A DNA stretch of 64,000 nt from an uncultured Sutterella sp. (GTDB lineage: Bacteria > Pseudomonadota > Gammaproteobacteria > Burkholderiales > Burkholderiaceae_F): assembly GCA_905194315.1 (NCBI GenBank), contig CAJJRX010000006.1, forward strand, positions 1-64,000, in the 5' to 3' direction. The position numbers and the translations under genes are program-made. The notes under the pieces are model-generated. The model saw nothing but the letters and a program-made list of their open reading frames with translations, was not told the DNA's origin and searched no databases. Position 1 is the first letter of the stretch; each line of letters begins with the position of its first letter. Positions 1-9,137 of the stretch are shown piece after piece.

Positions 1-67
1 GCATTTAAGAAAGCAGTATCTTCTCAGCTGTTACCACAAACATGCATGAAGACTCTTTTTTATTTGC

Positions 68-95
68 AAAAAAGGAGGCCGAAACCTCCTTTTTA
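68..95 (-). terminator. Rho-independent terminator after hrpA
   Basis: The arms AAAAGGAGG and CCTCCTTTT form a perfect stem; read on the minus strand it ends in a T-run. It sits about 70 bases beyond the hrpA stop. Bases 1-67 show no other recognisable feature. Confidence 0.8.
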
Positions 96-161
96 TTTAA
101 AAAGCGAACAGATGTTGATGTTTGTTACAATTTAACAGGCGACCTCTATACAGATTTTCTA

Positions 162-3100
162 TTAGAGCCGCTCGATCATTTGCCATATTCTTTCCAGACG
201 TTTCACGCTCACCGGCATGGGTGTGCGCAGCTGCTGGACAAAGAGCGATACCCGCAGCTCCTGCAGCATCCAGCCGAAATCGGTGAGCTGAGGATCCTCC
301 TGACCACGACGCTGAGCAACCTCGCGGCGCCATTTCTGCTCGAGCTGAGCGATCTCCTGCTGCCGGGAATAGTCCCTCATCGGGTCATCACGGTAGCGGT
401 CAAGACGGTACTGGATTGCTTTGAGGTAACGCGGATAATGCTGCAATTGTGTTAAAGGAATCGTTTCCAGAAAACCCTTACGCAATAACCATGCCATTTG
501 CTGCGTGACGTCTTCCTCGAGCACTCTAATATCGGAAAGCTTTTTTAATTTCCCCATAATAGGTGCGGCCTCACTGACGATTGCAGTTAATAGCCGGACT
601 ATTTCTCCCGAAACCAGTACAAGACGTCCCTTGACATCCTCGCGGCGCGCCTGAAACTCCTGCTCGTTGGCGGGCAGCGGCTCGGCAAGGGCCGTTGATT
701 CGAGTGCGCAGTTGACCACCGCTTCGGCCACATTGTCGATCGACTCAAAAAGTTTATCGAGTCCGGGCACGGTCGATGCCTGCATCTGCACACGACCGAG
801 TTCACGCAGACTGCGTTCAACGAAACGGACCTGCTCCTTGAGGACGAGCCGGAACAGCCGGATGAGTCCTTTGCGGTGTTCGCGGCGGGCCTCATTCGGG
901 TCGTCAAAAACCTCGAGCGCGCATGCTTCACCTTTGTCAACCAGCGCAGGATGACCGATAAGCGTCTGTCCCTTGCGGTTGATTTCCATCAGCTCCGGCA
1001 GCTCACCGAATGTCCAGTCCGTGACCACATCCTCAAGATCGGCGGCAACGCTCGCATCCTGCTGCGCCACCTGTTTGAAGGTTTCCTGAGCCTGCGTGCC
1101 GAGCTCCGCCCGCAGCTGCGCGAGCGACCGGCCCATGGCAAGCTGTCGGCCGTGCTCATCGACGACCTTGAAATTCATAATCAGGTGCGCAGGCAGCTGC
1201 TCGAGTTTGAAGTCCGAAGGCTGGCAGGGTACACCGGTCTGCTCGCGGATATCGGCAGCAAGTGTTTCGATAAAGCCCCTGCTCTGGGGAGCGCCCTCGC
1301 CCGTGCGAAGGAAAAAGCCCTGAGCATATTCCTGCACCGGCACACAATGGCGACGGATTTTCTGTGGCAGTCCTTTAATGAGCAGATGCGCCTTTTCTTT
1401 GACCATCCCCGGCACGAGCCACTCCGCCTGCACAGCATCGAGCTGATTGAGCGCAAAGAGCGGCACTGTCACTGTGAGACCGTCACGCGGATTACCCGGT
1501 TCAAAATGGTAGGAGAGCGCCATGGTGACACCGGCCATATCCAGCGTTTTCGGGTAGTAGCGGTTGGTCACCCCGGAGGCGTCATGACGCATGAGGGCGT
1601 CACGCGTCATCCGCAGCGAGTCCTCGGCCGGTTTGCCCTCTTTCTTGAGCCAGGCGAGCAGCGACCGTGTATTGGCGACCGATTGAGGAATGGCGGCATC
1701 ATAAAACGCAAACTGCAGTTCATCGTCAACAAGCACGTCCGGGCGGCGGGTTTTGTGTTCGAGCTCCTCGATTTCGCGAATCAGACGCTGATTGTGCTGA
1801 TAAAAAGGTGCCTGCGCATCCCAGTTTGCCTCAACGAGCGCCTGACGGATAAAGATTTCACGGGCGAGCTTCAGATCATGCTGCTCAAAGGAGACCGAAC
1901 GCTGCTGATAAATGGTCAGACCGTAGAGCGTTCCGCGCTCATACGCGCGCACTTCGCCCCGGCTCTTTTCCCAGTGCGGCTCACTCCAGCTGCGTTTGAT
2001 AAGCGAGCCGGCAGCAGCCTCAATCCATTCAGGTTCCACATCGGCCACGCAGCGTGCATAAAGCCTGCTCGTTTCCACCAGCTCGGCAGAGAGCACCCAG
2101 CGGCCGCCTTTTTTCGCCCGCACACTGCCCGGCCAGATCCAGAACTTCACACTGTGTGTTCCAAGATAGGGCGGTGCACGGAAGTCGCTTTCAACAGCTT
2201 TGGAGCCGATATTACCGATCAGACCGGAGAGCAGCGCCTTATGGACCTGTTCGTACGTGGCCGGTGCCGTATTGCGGCGCCAGCCGAGCTCGGCGGTGAG
2301 CTCGTCGAGCTGATGCTCGACATCACGCCACTCACGCAGACGGCGTGGTGAGAGGAAGTTGCGTCGCAGTTCTGTTTCAAACTTGCGGTTGCTCTCGCGG
2401 TTGTCACGTGCCCCGGCCACCCACTGCCAGAGTTTGACGTAGCTGAGGAAATCGCTGCGTTCGTCAGAGAGCCGGCGGTGTGCCTCATCGGCTGCCTGCT
2501 GGGCGTCCACCGGACGCTCGCGCGGATCCTGAATCGAGAGCCCTGAGCAGATAATCAGCATCTCGTCGAGACTCCCCTGACGGTGTCCCTCAAGCAGCAT
2601 TCTCGCAAGTCTCGGATCAACGGGCAGTCGCGAAAGTTCGCGACCGACACGGGTGAGCTCACCGGCCTCATCGACCGCATCGAGTTCCTGCAAAATGGCG
2701 TACCCGTCGCTGATAGCCTTGTTGGGCGGCGTCTGCACAAAGGGGAAATCCCGGATGTCACCGAGTCGGAGCGCCTTGGCCCGCAGAATCACCGCGGCAA
2801 GGTTGCTGCGCATGATCTCCGGATCCGTAAAGGGTGCCCGGCGGTTGAAATCATCCTCACTGTAGAGCCGGATGCAGATACCGTCCGAGACACGGCCGCA
2901 ACGGCCGGCACGCTGGTTGGCAGAGGCCTGGCTCACCGGTTCAATCTGAAGCTGTTCAACCTTGCTGCGGTAGGAATAACGCTTGACGCGAGCCAGCCCC
3001 GTATCCACAACAAAGCGGATTCCCGGCACTGTGATCGAGGTTTCGGCAACGTTGGTGGCCAGAATAATGCGTCTTGCTCCCGAGGGACGGAAAATCCTCT

Positions 3101-4403
3101 CCTGCTCGGCTGCACTCAGCCGGGCATAAAGGGGCAGAATTTCGGTTGCCGGCGTACGGGACTTTCTCAGCACCTCTGCCGCCTCGCGGATTTCACGCTC
3201 ACCGGGCAGAAACACCAGCACGTCGCCGCGCCCGGCGCTTTCACACTCGCTCACCGCGTCGTCAATCGCGCTCATGAGCGTGTTGTCATCCTCTTCATCC
3301 ACGTCTTCAAGCGGCCGGTAGCGGATCTCCACCGGATAGGTGCGACCGGAGATCGTGAAAACAGGCGCCGGACGGCCGTCAATGGTGAAGTGCCCGGCAA
3401 AACGCTCCGCGTCAATGGTCGCGGAGGTGACAATAACCTTGAGGTCACTGCGCCGGCTCAGCAGCCGTTTGAGATACCCGAGCAGAAAATCAATATTGAT
3501 GCTTCTCTCATGGGCCTCGTCGATAATGATCGTGTCATAGGCTTTGAGCAGCGGATCGTGCTGGGTTTCGGCGAGCAGAATCCCGTCAGTCATCAGCTTG
3601 ATGCTGGCGCCGGCATGCGTTTTATCAGTAAACCGGACCTTATAACCGACCACTTCACCCACAGGCGTTTTAAGCTCTTCGGCGATACGCTGTGCGATGG
3701 AGCTCGCCGCGATTCGTCTGGGCTGGGTATGGGCAATCATGCCGTGTTCGCCGCGACCTGCCATCAGGGCGATTTTCGGCAGCTGTGTGGTTTTCCCGGA
3801 ACCGGTCTCACCACAGACAATCACCACCCGGTGATCCCGGATCGCCTGAACAAGCTCGGCGCCGTGTTCAGAAACCGGCAGACCGGGCATGAGCTCAAAG
3901 GGCGGCACCGGATGCCGGCGCTCTTCGTAACTCAGACGCGGCGGGCGGTTTTTCTCCGTGCGCGGTTTGTCCTGACGGGCAGACGGCTCTTTTGCGCGTC
4001 CGGGGCTGGCCTCATGGCGGGAACGGGCGGTTTTCACGGACTGCTGCACAGGACCGCGCGAATGCCGGCGGGTCTGCTGCTGCGGCGTCGCATGCGAGGG
4101 CTTCCCGGGCTTTTCCGGCTGCGTATTGCGCTCGCCGGACATTCTGAACGATGCACCGCTTCTGACGGCCGCATCCGCTAGTGCGGAGCCAAAGCCGCCC
4201 TTGGGGGCAAACGCCGCCGCGCTGATCCTGTCGTCCGTGCGGGGCGCTTTCTTCTCACGGGCCTCTTTCTGCGATTTGCGGGCGCGTTTTTCCGCCTCTT
4301 CCTTACGGCGGGCCTGTTCCTCTTTCTCGCGTGTGGCGCTCACAACCGTTTCCACACTGTCTCTGACTTTCTGAAACGCCTGAAATAGCGCTCGATCTGA
4401 CAT
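162..4403 (-). CDS. hrpA: ATP-dependent RNA helicase HrpA (DEAH box)
   Basis: DEAH/RHA-family superfamily 2 RNA helicase of 1413 residues, cytoplasmic. The Walker A motif GETGSGKT lies at about residues 198-205 and DEAH at 295-298, followed by the SAT motif and motif VI (QRAGRCGR). HA2 and OB-fold regions come next, then the long C-terminal region typical of HrpA. HrpA is known to act on mRNA and on stalled or collided ribosomes. The first 165 residues or so are a basic, low-complexity Arg/Lys/Glu/Gln-rich extension that makes the protein longer than the usual ~1300 residues. The gene is transcribed alone, with divergent yggX upstream and a terminator downstream. Family assignment is secure; the role of the N-terminal tail is unknown. 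Confidence 0.96.
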   Translation of the reverse strand: MSDRALFQAFQKVRDSVETVVSATREKEEQARRKEEAEKRARKSQKEAREKKAPRTDDRISAAAFAPKGGFGSALADAAVRSGASFRMSGERNTQPEKPGKPSHATPQQQTRRHSRGPVQQSVKTARSRHEASPGRAKEPSARQDKPRTEKNRPPRLSYEERRHPVPPFELMPGLPVSEHGAELVQAIRDHRVVIVCGETGSGKTTQLPKIALMAGRGEHGMIAHTQPRRIAASSIAQRIAEELKTPVGEVVGYKVRFTDKTHAGASIKLMTDGILLAETQHDPLLKAYDTIIIDEAHERSINIDFLLGYLKRLLSRRSDLKVIVTSATIDAERFAGHFTIDGRPAPVFTISGRTYPVEIRYRPLEDVDEEDDNTLMSAIDDAVSECESAGRGDVLVFLPGEREIREAAEVLRKSRTPATEILPLYARLSAAEQERIFRPSGARRIILATNVAETSITVPGIRFVVDTGLARVKRYSYRSKVEQLQIEPVSQASANQRAGRCGRVSDGICIRLYSEDDFNRRAPFTDPEIMRSNLAAVILRAKALRLGDIRDFPFVQTPPNKAISDGYAILQELDAVDEAGELTRVGRELSRLPVDPRLARMLLEGHRQGSLDEMLIICSGLSIQDPRERPVDAQQAADEAHRRLSDERSDFLSYVKLWQWVAGARDNRESNRKFETELRRNFLSPRRLREWRDVEHQLDELTAELGWRRNTAPATYEQVHKALLSGLIGNIGSKAVESDFRAPPYLGTHSVKFWIWPGSVRAKKGGRWVLSAELVETSRLYARCVADVEPEWIEAAAGSLIKRSWSEPHWEKSRGEVRAYERGTLYGLTIYQQRSVSFEQHDLKLAREIFIRQALVEANWDAQAPFYQHNQRLIREIEELEHKTRRPDVLVDDELQFAFYDAAIPQSVANTRSLLAWLKKEGKPAEDSLRMTRDALMRHDASGVTNRYYPKTLDMAGVTMALSYHFEPGNPRDGLTVTVPLFALNQLDAVQAEWLVPGMVKEKAHLLIKGLPQKIRRHCVPVQEYAQGFFLRTGEGAPQSRGFIETLAADIREQTGVPCQPSDFKLEQLPAHLIMNFKVVDEHGRQLAMGRSLAQLRAELGTQAQETFKQVAQQDASVAADLEDVVTDWTFGELPELMEINRKGQTLIGHPALVDKGEACALEVFDDPNEARREHRKGLIRLFRLVLKEQVRFVERSLRELGRVQMQASTVPGLDKLFESIDNVAEAVVNCALESTALAEPLPANEQEFQARREDVKGRLVLVSGEIVRLLTAIVSEAAPIMGKLKKLSDIRVLEEDVTQQMAWLLRKGFLETIPLTQLQHYPRYLKAIQYRLDRYRDDPMRDYSRQQEIAQLEQKWRREVAQRRGQEDPQLTDFGWMLQELRVSLFVQQLRTPMPVSVKRLERIWQMIERL

Positions 4404-4561
4404 TTATACACTACCTTTTGCTGACGCACTTCGCCTCTAACGATCTATAGCGCATAGACCTTGAGTGGCGTTACAATCCTTAGAAAACTATTTTCTCTAC
4501 ACCTTTCCGGCCGGGTCTGTCCTCAGCGGATGTGGCCCGGCCCAAACAATGGAGCAACGAA

Positions 4562-4840
4562 ATGGCCCGTATGGTTCACTGTGTCAAACTCAAGAAAGAA
4601 GCTGAAGGCCTTGCCTACCCGCCGTTCCCCGGCGAGCTGGGCAAGCGCATCTGGCTCAACATCAGCAAAGAAGCCTGGGACGAATGGACCCGCCTTCAGA
4701 CCATGATGGTCAATGAATACGGTCTGAACCTTGCCGATCTGTCTGCCCGTCAGCAGCTTCAGAAGCAGTGCGAACGCTTCCTCTTCGGCGATCCCGGTGA
4801 AGTTCAGGTGCCGGAGATGTACCGCCCTGTCGAAAAATAA
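4562..4840 (+). CDS. yggX: Probable Fe(2+)-trafficking protein YggX
   Basis: Small cytoplasmic protein of 92 residues. It has the YggX hallmarks: a single cysteine near the N-terminus (MVHCVKL), the PGELGKRI segment, and KEAWDEW. The family protects Fe-S clusters from oxidative damage and helps iron movement. The start at 4562 is preferred because GGAG lies just upstream of it; an earlier in-frame ATG at 4532 would add ten residues absent from the family. It is divergent from hrpA and is followed by a strong terminator, so it is probably monocistronic. Confidence 0.95.
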   Translation: MARMVHCVKLKKEAEGLAYPPFPGELGKRIWLNISKEAWDEWTRLQTMMVNEYGLNLADLSARQQLQKQCERFLFGDPGEVQVPEMYRPVEK

Positions 4841-4910
4841 ACGAACACCGCCTGCAGGAGGCCTTCTCACAGAGAGAAGAAACGCATCCGGCAGGCGTTC
4901 GGACAAATTC

Positions 4911-4952
4911 CGCCCCGCTGCTGACAGTCGTCACAGACGGGGCGTTTTTTTT
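4911..4952 (+). terminator. Terminator between convergent yggX and rpiA
   Basis: CGCCCCG (4911-4917) pairs with CGGGGCG (4938-4944) and is followed by eight T. It lies about 70 bases after yggX and immediately before the rpiA stop, so it ends yggX transcription. Confidence 0.85.
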
Positions 4953-4959
4953 GTGTGTT

Positions 4960-5625
4960 TTACTTGCGGCGGGACTCTTTCACGCCATCCTGCGTGCCGA
5001 GCAGCAGCACATCGGCGCCGCGGGCCGCAAAAAGCCCCACAGTGACCACGCCGGGCCAGGCGTTGATCTGTGCCTCAAGTCCCGCAGGATCCGTAATGGC
5101 AAGATCGGAAGCGTCAAGAATCCAGCAGCCGTTATCCGTCACAAAATCACGTTTTTTCACCGTTGCGCCAAGCGCCTTGAGTCGGGCCTCAACAGCACGC
5201 GCGGCCATCGGAATCACCTCCACAGGCAGCGGGAAACGTCCCAGCACATCCACAGCCTTCGACTGGTCAGCAATGCAGACAAAGGTTTCGGAAATGCTGG
5301 CAACAATCTTTTCGCGCGTAAGCGCACCGCCGCCGCCCTTGATCATCGAAAAGTCAGGCGAAATCTCGTCGGCACCGTCCACATACACACCGATGGCATC
5401 CACCTCGTTCATATCCAGCACTTTGAAGCCCAGATCCTGCAGCCGTTTCGTGGAGCGTTCACTCGAGGAAACGCAGGCGGGAATCCGGTCACGGATTTCC
5501 GGGAGCGCATCAATAAACATGTCCACGGTCGAACCTGTCCCTACGCCAAGTACCTTGCCAGCCTCGACAAAGCGCAGCGCGGCGCGGGCAACTTCGCGTT
5601 TGAGTTCGGATTGTGTGAGAGCCAT
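4960..5625 (-). CDS. rpiA: Ribose-5-phosphate isomerase A
   Basis: Converts ribose 5-phosphate and ribulose 5-phosphate in the non-oxidative pentose phosphate pathway; cytoplasmic. It is 221 residues, normal for RpiA. It carries the phosphate-binding GTGST near the N-terminus, the DGADE motif and the KGGGGALTREK catalytic segment. The ATG at 5625 has AAGGA about 8 bases upstream. It is convergent with yggX and divergent from the sensor kinase gene. Confidence 0.97.
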   Translation of the reverse strand: MALTQSELKREVARAALRFVEAGKVLGVGTGSTVDMFIDALPEIRDRIPACVSSSERSTKRLQDLGFKVLDMNEVDAIGVYVDGADEISPDFSMIKGGGGALTREKIVASISETFVCIADQSKAVDVLGRFPLPVEVIPMAARAVEARLKALGATVKKRDFVTDNGCWILDASDLAITDPAGLEAQINAWPGVVTVGLFAARGADVLLLGTQDGVKESRRK

Positions 5626-5794
5626 GATGTGAATCCTTCGTGAAATTGGATGAATTTGACAGTGCGCTCATTATCTCACAAAGCGCCGGCGTCCCGCGCA
5701 AACGTGCTGCGGGTTTCTGAGAGAGGACTCTTCGGCGCATATCAGCGGTATTTGTACTAAACTAGTCTCACTTTTCCGGGACACCGCCTGCCGC

Positions 5795-8215
5795 ATGCAG
5801 GCAGATTCCTCAACCGCGCATTACAGACTTTTCATGTCAGAGAACACCGATACGGCACAGGTCGCCGAAACCCTGAAACATCTCAATGTCAGCAGTGCTG
5901 ACCGGCTCAGCTCGCGCACGGGCGTGTATGCCTCCTGGATTGCCCTGCTGCTGATGACGGTCTGTTTTCTGCTTGTCGGGCTGTACCTGATTGACGCTGA
6001 CCGCAAGGCTGAAATCGTGCGCCTTCAGCAGTCCACCGACCGCCTCGTGCAGGCCATCGAGACCCGCATTCTCAGCAGCACCGAGCTGCTGCAGCGCACG
6101 GGGCTGCGCCTTATTCAGATTCCCGGCAGCTCCGCCAAACTCATGAGCTCGGAAATGGCCGCAGCCGGCTTTCTGCAGGACAGACGTGAGGTGGTCGGGC
6201 TCGAACTCATCAACCGTCAGTACATGGTGCTCGGCTCCTGGACAATGAGTGCGCGCTCGGAGGATCTGCTCCACAAGGTCGGCGACCGTGTGGAGAACAC
6301 CTCGCTGCGTGCAAACATCGACAGCGTCTTTTTCAAGGACGCGCCGGTGGTCTCCGCGCCCTACACTCTTTCGAGAAACTCCGCTGTCTACGCGGATGTG
6401 CTCGTGCCTACAGCCGCCCCGGGACAGGCGCTTCTCGCACGGGTGAATCTCTCGCGTCTGATCAGTGACGAGGCCGACATCCTCGGACACAACCGCTACA
6501 CATTCACACTCTCGCGCGCCGGAAAATCGCTGCTCGTTGAGGATGACGCCAGGGACAAACCGAAATTTCTGCCCGAGGCAAGCGTCACCTACACCACAAC
6601 GCTGCCCGTCTTTAATGACCCGGAGCTGGTGCTGCAGTCCGTGAGCTATGAGCATGAGCTCTTTACCACCAACAATCTCAAGCTCTGGACCATTCTCGGA
6701 CTGGCCTCGCTGCTCGGACTCTCCCTCACACTGATGCTGCGCTACCAGCGTCTGCAGCATCGTGCACACCGCCGGCTCTCCGCGGAATACGCCCTGCGTG
6801 TAGCCATGTCGGATTCCTCTGTGGCCGGCGTGCGGGTTTCAGATCTCAACGGCACAATTCTCTACGTCAACGACACCTTTCAGCGTCTGACCGGCTACGG
6901 CAATGCGGATCTGGTCGGTTCCGGCTTTCCCTACCCCTACTGGGAGGAGAATATGACGCTGGCCGCCCGTGCCGCGATGACCAATCCGGAGGACCGGCGT
7001 GCGCGCACCAGAGAGTTCACCGTTCGCCGTAAGGACGGCTCGCTCTTTGACGGACAGATGAACATCTCGCCGCTGCTCAACGAAACGGGCAGTGCAATCG
7101 GCTGGATCGGCGAACTCTATGACATCACGGAACAAAAGCGCGCCCGCGAACGGATGAAAGCCGCCCACGAGCGCTTCACCCGTGTGGTGCAGTCGATGAA
7201 TTCCGCCATCTGCGTGGTGAGCGACACAAGCAGCGACTCGATTCTGCTCTTTCGCAACACGCCTTATGAGAACATCTTCGGTCGCGGCCCCTCCGGGGCA
7301 CAGCGGCTTATCTCCGCGCTGCGCGACCAGCCGGCCTCGCTCACCCGTCAGGGGGTCTTTGATGAGGTGACCGGCAAGTGGTTTGATGCCCGTATGCAGG
7401 CACTGACCTGGACGCATGACATCAAAGCCGTGATGCTTATCGCCACCGACATCACCCAGCAGCGCGAAACGGAACTTGCCCTTGAAAACCAGCTCCGTCA
7501 GGCTGAAAACACGCAGCGTCTGGTAACAATGGGGGAAATGGCTAGCTCGCTCGCACACGAACTCAACCAGCCGCTGGCCGCCATCTCGAACTACGCCTCC
7601 GGCGCGAGCGTGATGATCTCGGCGGGGAAACTCTCGTCCGAGGACACCCTTACGGCGCTCTCGAAAATCAACAAGCAGGCCCAGCGTGCCGCCTCGATCA
7701 TCAAGCGAATCAGGGGCTTTGCAAAGAAAACCGACCCGCAGCTGAGCTCGGTGCGCCCGGAGACGATTGTGACTGAAACCATGGAGCTGGCCCAGATTCA
7801 GGCCAATAAACTCAAAACCCGCATCGTTGTGACGATTGCCGACAGTCTCCCGCCAATGATGGGGGATGCGGTGATGCTCGAACAGCTGCTGCTGAATCTG
7901 CTGAAAAACGCCATGGAGGCCAGTCAGGGCTGTCCCTCGCCGACGATTGAACTCACCGTCGGACTTAACGCTGACGCCAGCATGATCCAGTACACGGTGA
8001 CCGACCACGGTGACGGCATTTCTGACGAGAACAAAGCCAGACTCTTTGACGCTTTCTATTCCACCAAAGCCGAAGGGATGGGGATGGGGCTGAACATCTG
8101 CCGCTCGATTGTCGAGGTGCACCACGGCCGTATTCTGGTGACGGACACACCGGGAGGCGGTGCCACATTCACCTTCACCATTCCCGTGGCAAAAGAGATT
8201 GACGAATTCATTTAA
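5795..8215 (+). CDS. Two-component sensor histidine kinase, FixL/TtrS-like
   Basis: Membrane sensor kinase of up to 806 residues. A first membrane helix lies at about 47-66, an extracytoplasmic sensing region of about 230 residues follows, and a second helix sits at about 297-316. A PAS domain covers about 335-445 and a second PAS-like segment about 455-557. The dimerisation domain has the phospho-accepting His at about 588 in LAHELNQPLAA, followed by an HATPase with N-box LLNLLKNAMEAS and a GMGMGLNICRSIV G-box. The HELNQPLAA signature is typical of kinases paired with FixJ-like regulators, and such a regulator follows. The signal is unknown. The start could instead be the ATG at 5834; neither has a convincing Shine-Dalgarno. 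Confidence 0.9.
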   Translation: MQADSSTAHYRLFMSENTDTAQVAETLKHLNVSSADRLSSRTGVYASWIALLLMTVCFLLVGLYLIDADRKAEIVRLQQSTDRLVQAIETRILSSTELLQRTGLRLIQIPGSSAKLMSSEMAAAGFLQDRREVVGLELINRQYMVLGSWTMSARSEDLLHKVGDRVENTSLRANIDSVFFKDAPVVSAPYTLSRNSAVYADVLVPTAAPGQALLARVNLSRLISDEADILGHNRYTFTLSRAGKSLLVEDDARDKPKFLPEASVTYTTTLPVFNDPELVLQSVSYEHELFTTNNLKLWTILGLASLLGLSLTLMLRYQRLQHRAHRRLSAEYALRVAMSDSSVAGVRVSDLNGTILYVNDTFQRLTGYGNADLVGSGFPYPYWEENMTLAARAAMTNPEDRRARTREFTVRRKDGSLFDGQMNISPLLNETGSAIGWIGELYDITEQKRARERMKAAHERFTRVVQSMNSAICVVSDTSSDSILLFRNTPYENIFGRGPSGAQRLISALRDQPASLTRQGVFDEVTGKWFDARMQALTWTHDIKAVMLIATDITQQRETELALENQLRQAENTQRLVTMGEMASSLAHELNQPLAAISNYASGASVMISAGKLSSEDTLTALSKINKQAQRAASIIKRIRGFAKKTDPQLSSVRPETIVTETMELAQIQANKLKTRIVVTIADSLPPMMGDAVMLEQLLLNLLKNAMEASQGCPSPTIELTVGLNADASMIQYTVTDHGDGISDENKARLFDAFYSTKAEGMGMGLNICRSIVEVHHGRILVTDTPGGGATFTFTIPVAKEIDEFI

Positions 8216-8309
8216 TATGCTCCGCCGCCAAGTACGGCGGCAGTCCTTCGGCAAAGCGCCGGGCCATCCGGTCCGAAGGTACAAAAAACACTGAACAAAT
8301 AAAAAACTG

Positions 8310-8324
8310 TTGATAGAATATCAA
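8310..8324 (+). promoter_or_regulatory. Perfect palindrome TTGATA-GAA-TATCAA before the response regulator gene
   Basis: Six-base arms around a 3-base centre overlap a reasonable -10 hexamer (TAGAAT, 8314-8319). The 137-base gap between kinase and regulator genes therefore probably holds a separate promoter. The palindrome is a candidate autoregulatory operator; this is inference. Confidence 0.4.
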
Positions 8325-8352
8325 TACTTGACAAGTCAGGAGATCAGACCGA

Positions 8353-9018
8353 ATGCTACCTTATGAGTACGATAACGAAGACCCGGAAAACCTGGGTACC
8401 GTTTATGTTGTTGACGATGACGAAGCAGTCCGTGATTCACTCAAGTGGCTGCTCGAAGCCAGTGACTACCGTGTGGAGCTCTATGACAGCGGTGAAAGTT
8501 TCATCGCCAAGTACGATCCCAACGCGATCGCGGTCCTGGTGCTCGACGTGCGTATGCCCGGCATGAGCGGTCTTGAGGTTCAGGAACATCTGCTTGCACG
8601 TAACGCGGATCTGCCGATCATCTTCATTACCGGTCACGGTGACGTATCGATGGCTGTCAACGCCCTCAAGCGCGGTGCGGTGGACTTTATTGAGAAGCCC
8701 TTTGAACAGGCCGCTCTCAAGCAGCTTGTTGAACGCATGCTCAAAGAGGCCCGCGACCGTCATGCGAAAAAGGAAAGCGAAACCATCAACGAGATGCTGC
8801 TCTCCAAACTGACGCCGCGTGAACTTCAGGTACTCGAACGTATCATCAACGGCCGTCTGAACAAACAGATCGCAGACGACCTCGGGATCTCCATCAAGAC
8901 CGTTGAAGCGCATCGCGCTTCGATCATGGACAAAACCAACTCCGGTACGGTTGCCGATCTGATGCGCGTAGTGATGAATTCGAACATGCTGCGCACACCG
9001 GGCAAAGACGGTATTTGA
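8353..9018 (+). CDS. FixJ-family response regulator (REC + LuxR-type HTH)
   Basis: Response regulator of 221 residues. The receiver domain has acidic residues DDDE at about 21-24, phospho-acceptor Asp about 65 in LDVRMPGMSG, the switch Thr in ITGHGD, and Lys in FIEKP. A LuxR/GerE-type DNA-binding domain follows at about 150-210 (LTPRELQVLERI, with KTVEAHRASIM as recognition helix). It is the likely partner of the kinase encoded immediately upstream. The target genes cannot be read from sequence. AGGAG sits about 10 bases before the ATG. Confidence 0.93.
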   Translation: MLPYEYDNEDPENLGTVYVVDDDEAVRDSLKWLLEASDYRVELYDSGESFIAKYDPNAIAVLVLDVRMPGMSGLEVQEHLLARNADLPIIFITGHGDVSMAVNALKRGAVDFIEKPFEQAALKQLVERMLKEARDRHAKKESETINEMLLSKLTPRELQVLERIINGRLNKQIADDLGISIKTVEAHRASIMDKTNSGTVADLMRVVMNSNMLRTPGKDGI

Positions 9019-9063
9019 GCCTCCGGTAATCACGTCCTCCGGACGGATCCGTTCAGTATTGAC

Positions 9064-9106
9064 AACGGTCTGCCCGTGTGCAGGAGTGCGCACGGTGTAG
9101 ACCGTT
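9064..9106 (+). terminator. Hairpin between the response regulator gene and folD
   Basis: AACGGTCT (9064-9071) pairs with AGACCGTT (9099-9106), with further internal pairing (CGTGTGC/GCGCACG). Only a loose T-rich stretch follows (TTCGTTTTC), so it is a plausible but not strong terminator. Confidence 0.55.
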
Positions 9107-9137
9107 TCGTTTTCAGCTTTCTCTGTGGGAGAATTTC

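Noticed and set aside
8310..8324. FNR box upstream of the response regulator
   Set aside because: TTGAT and ATCAA are present but separated by 5 bases, not the 4 required.
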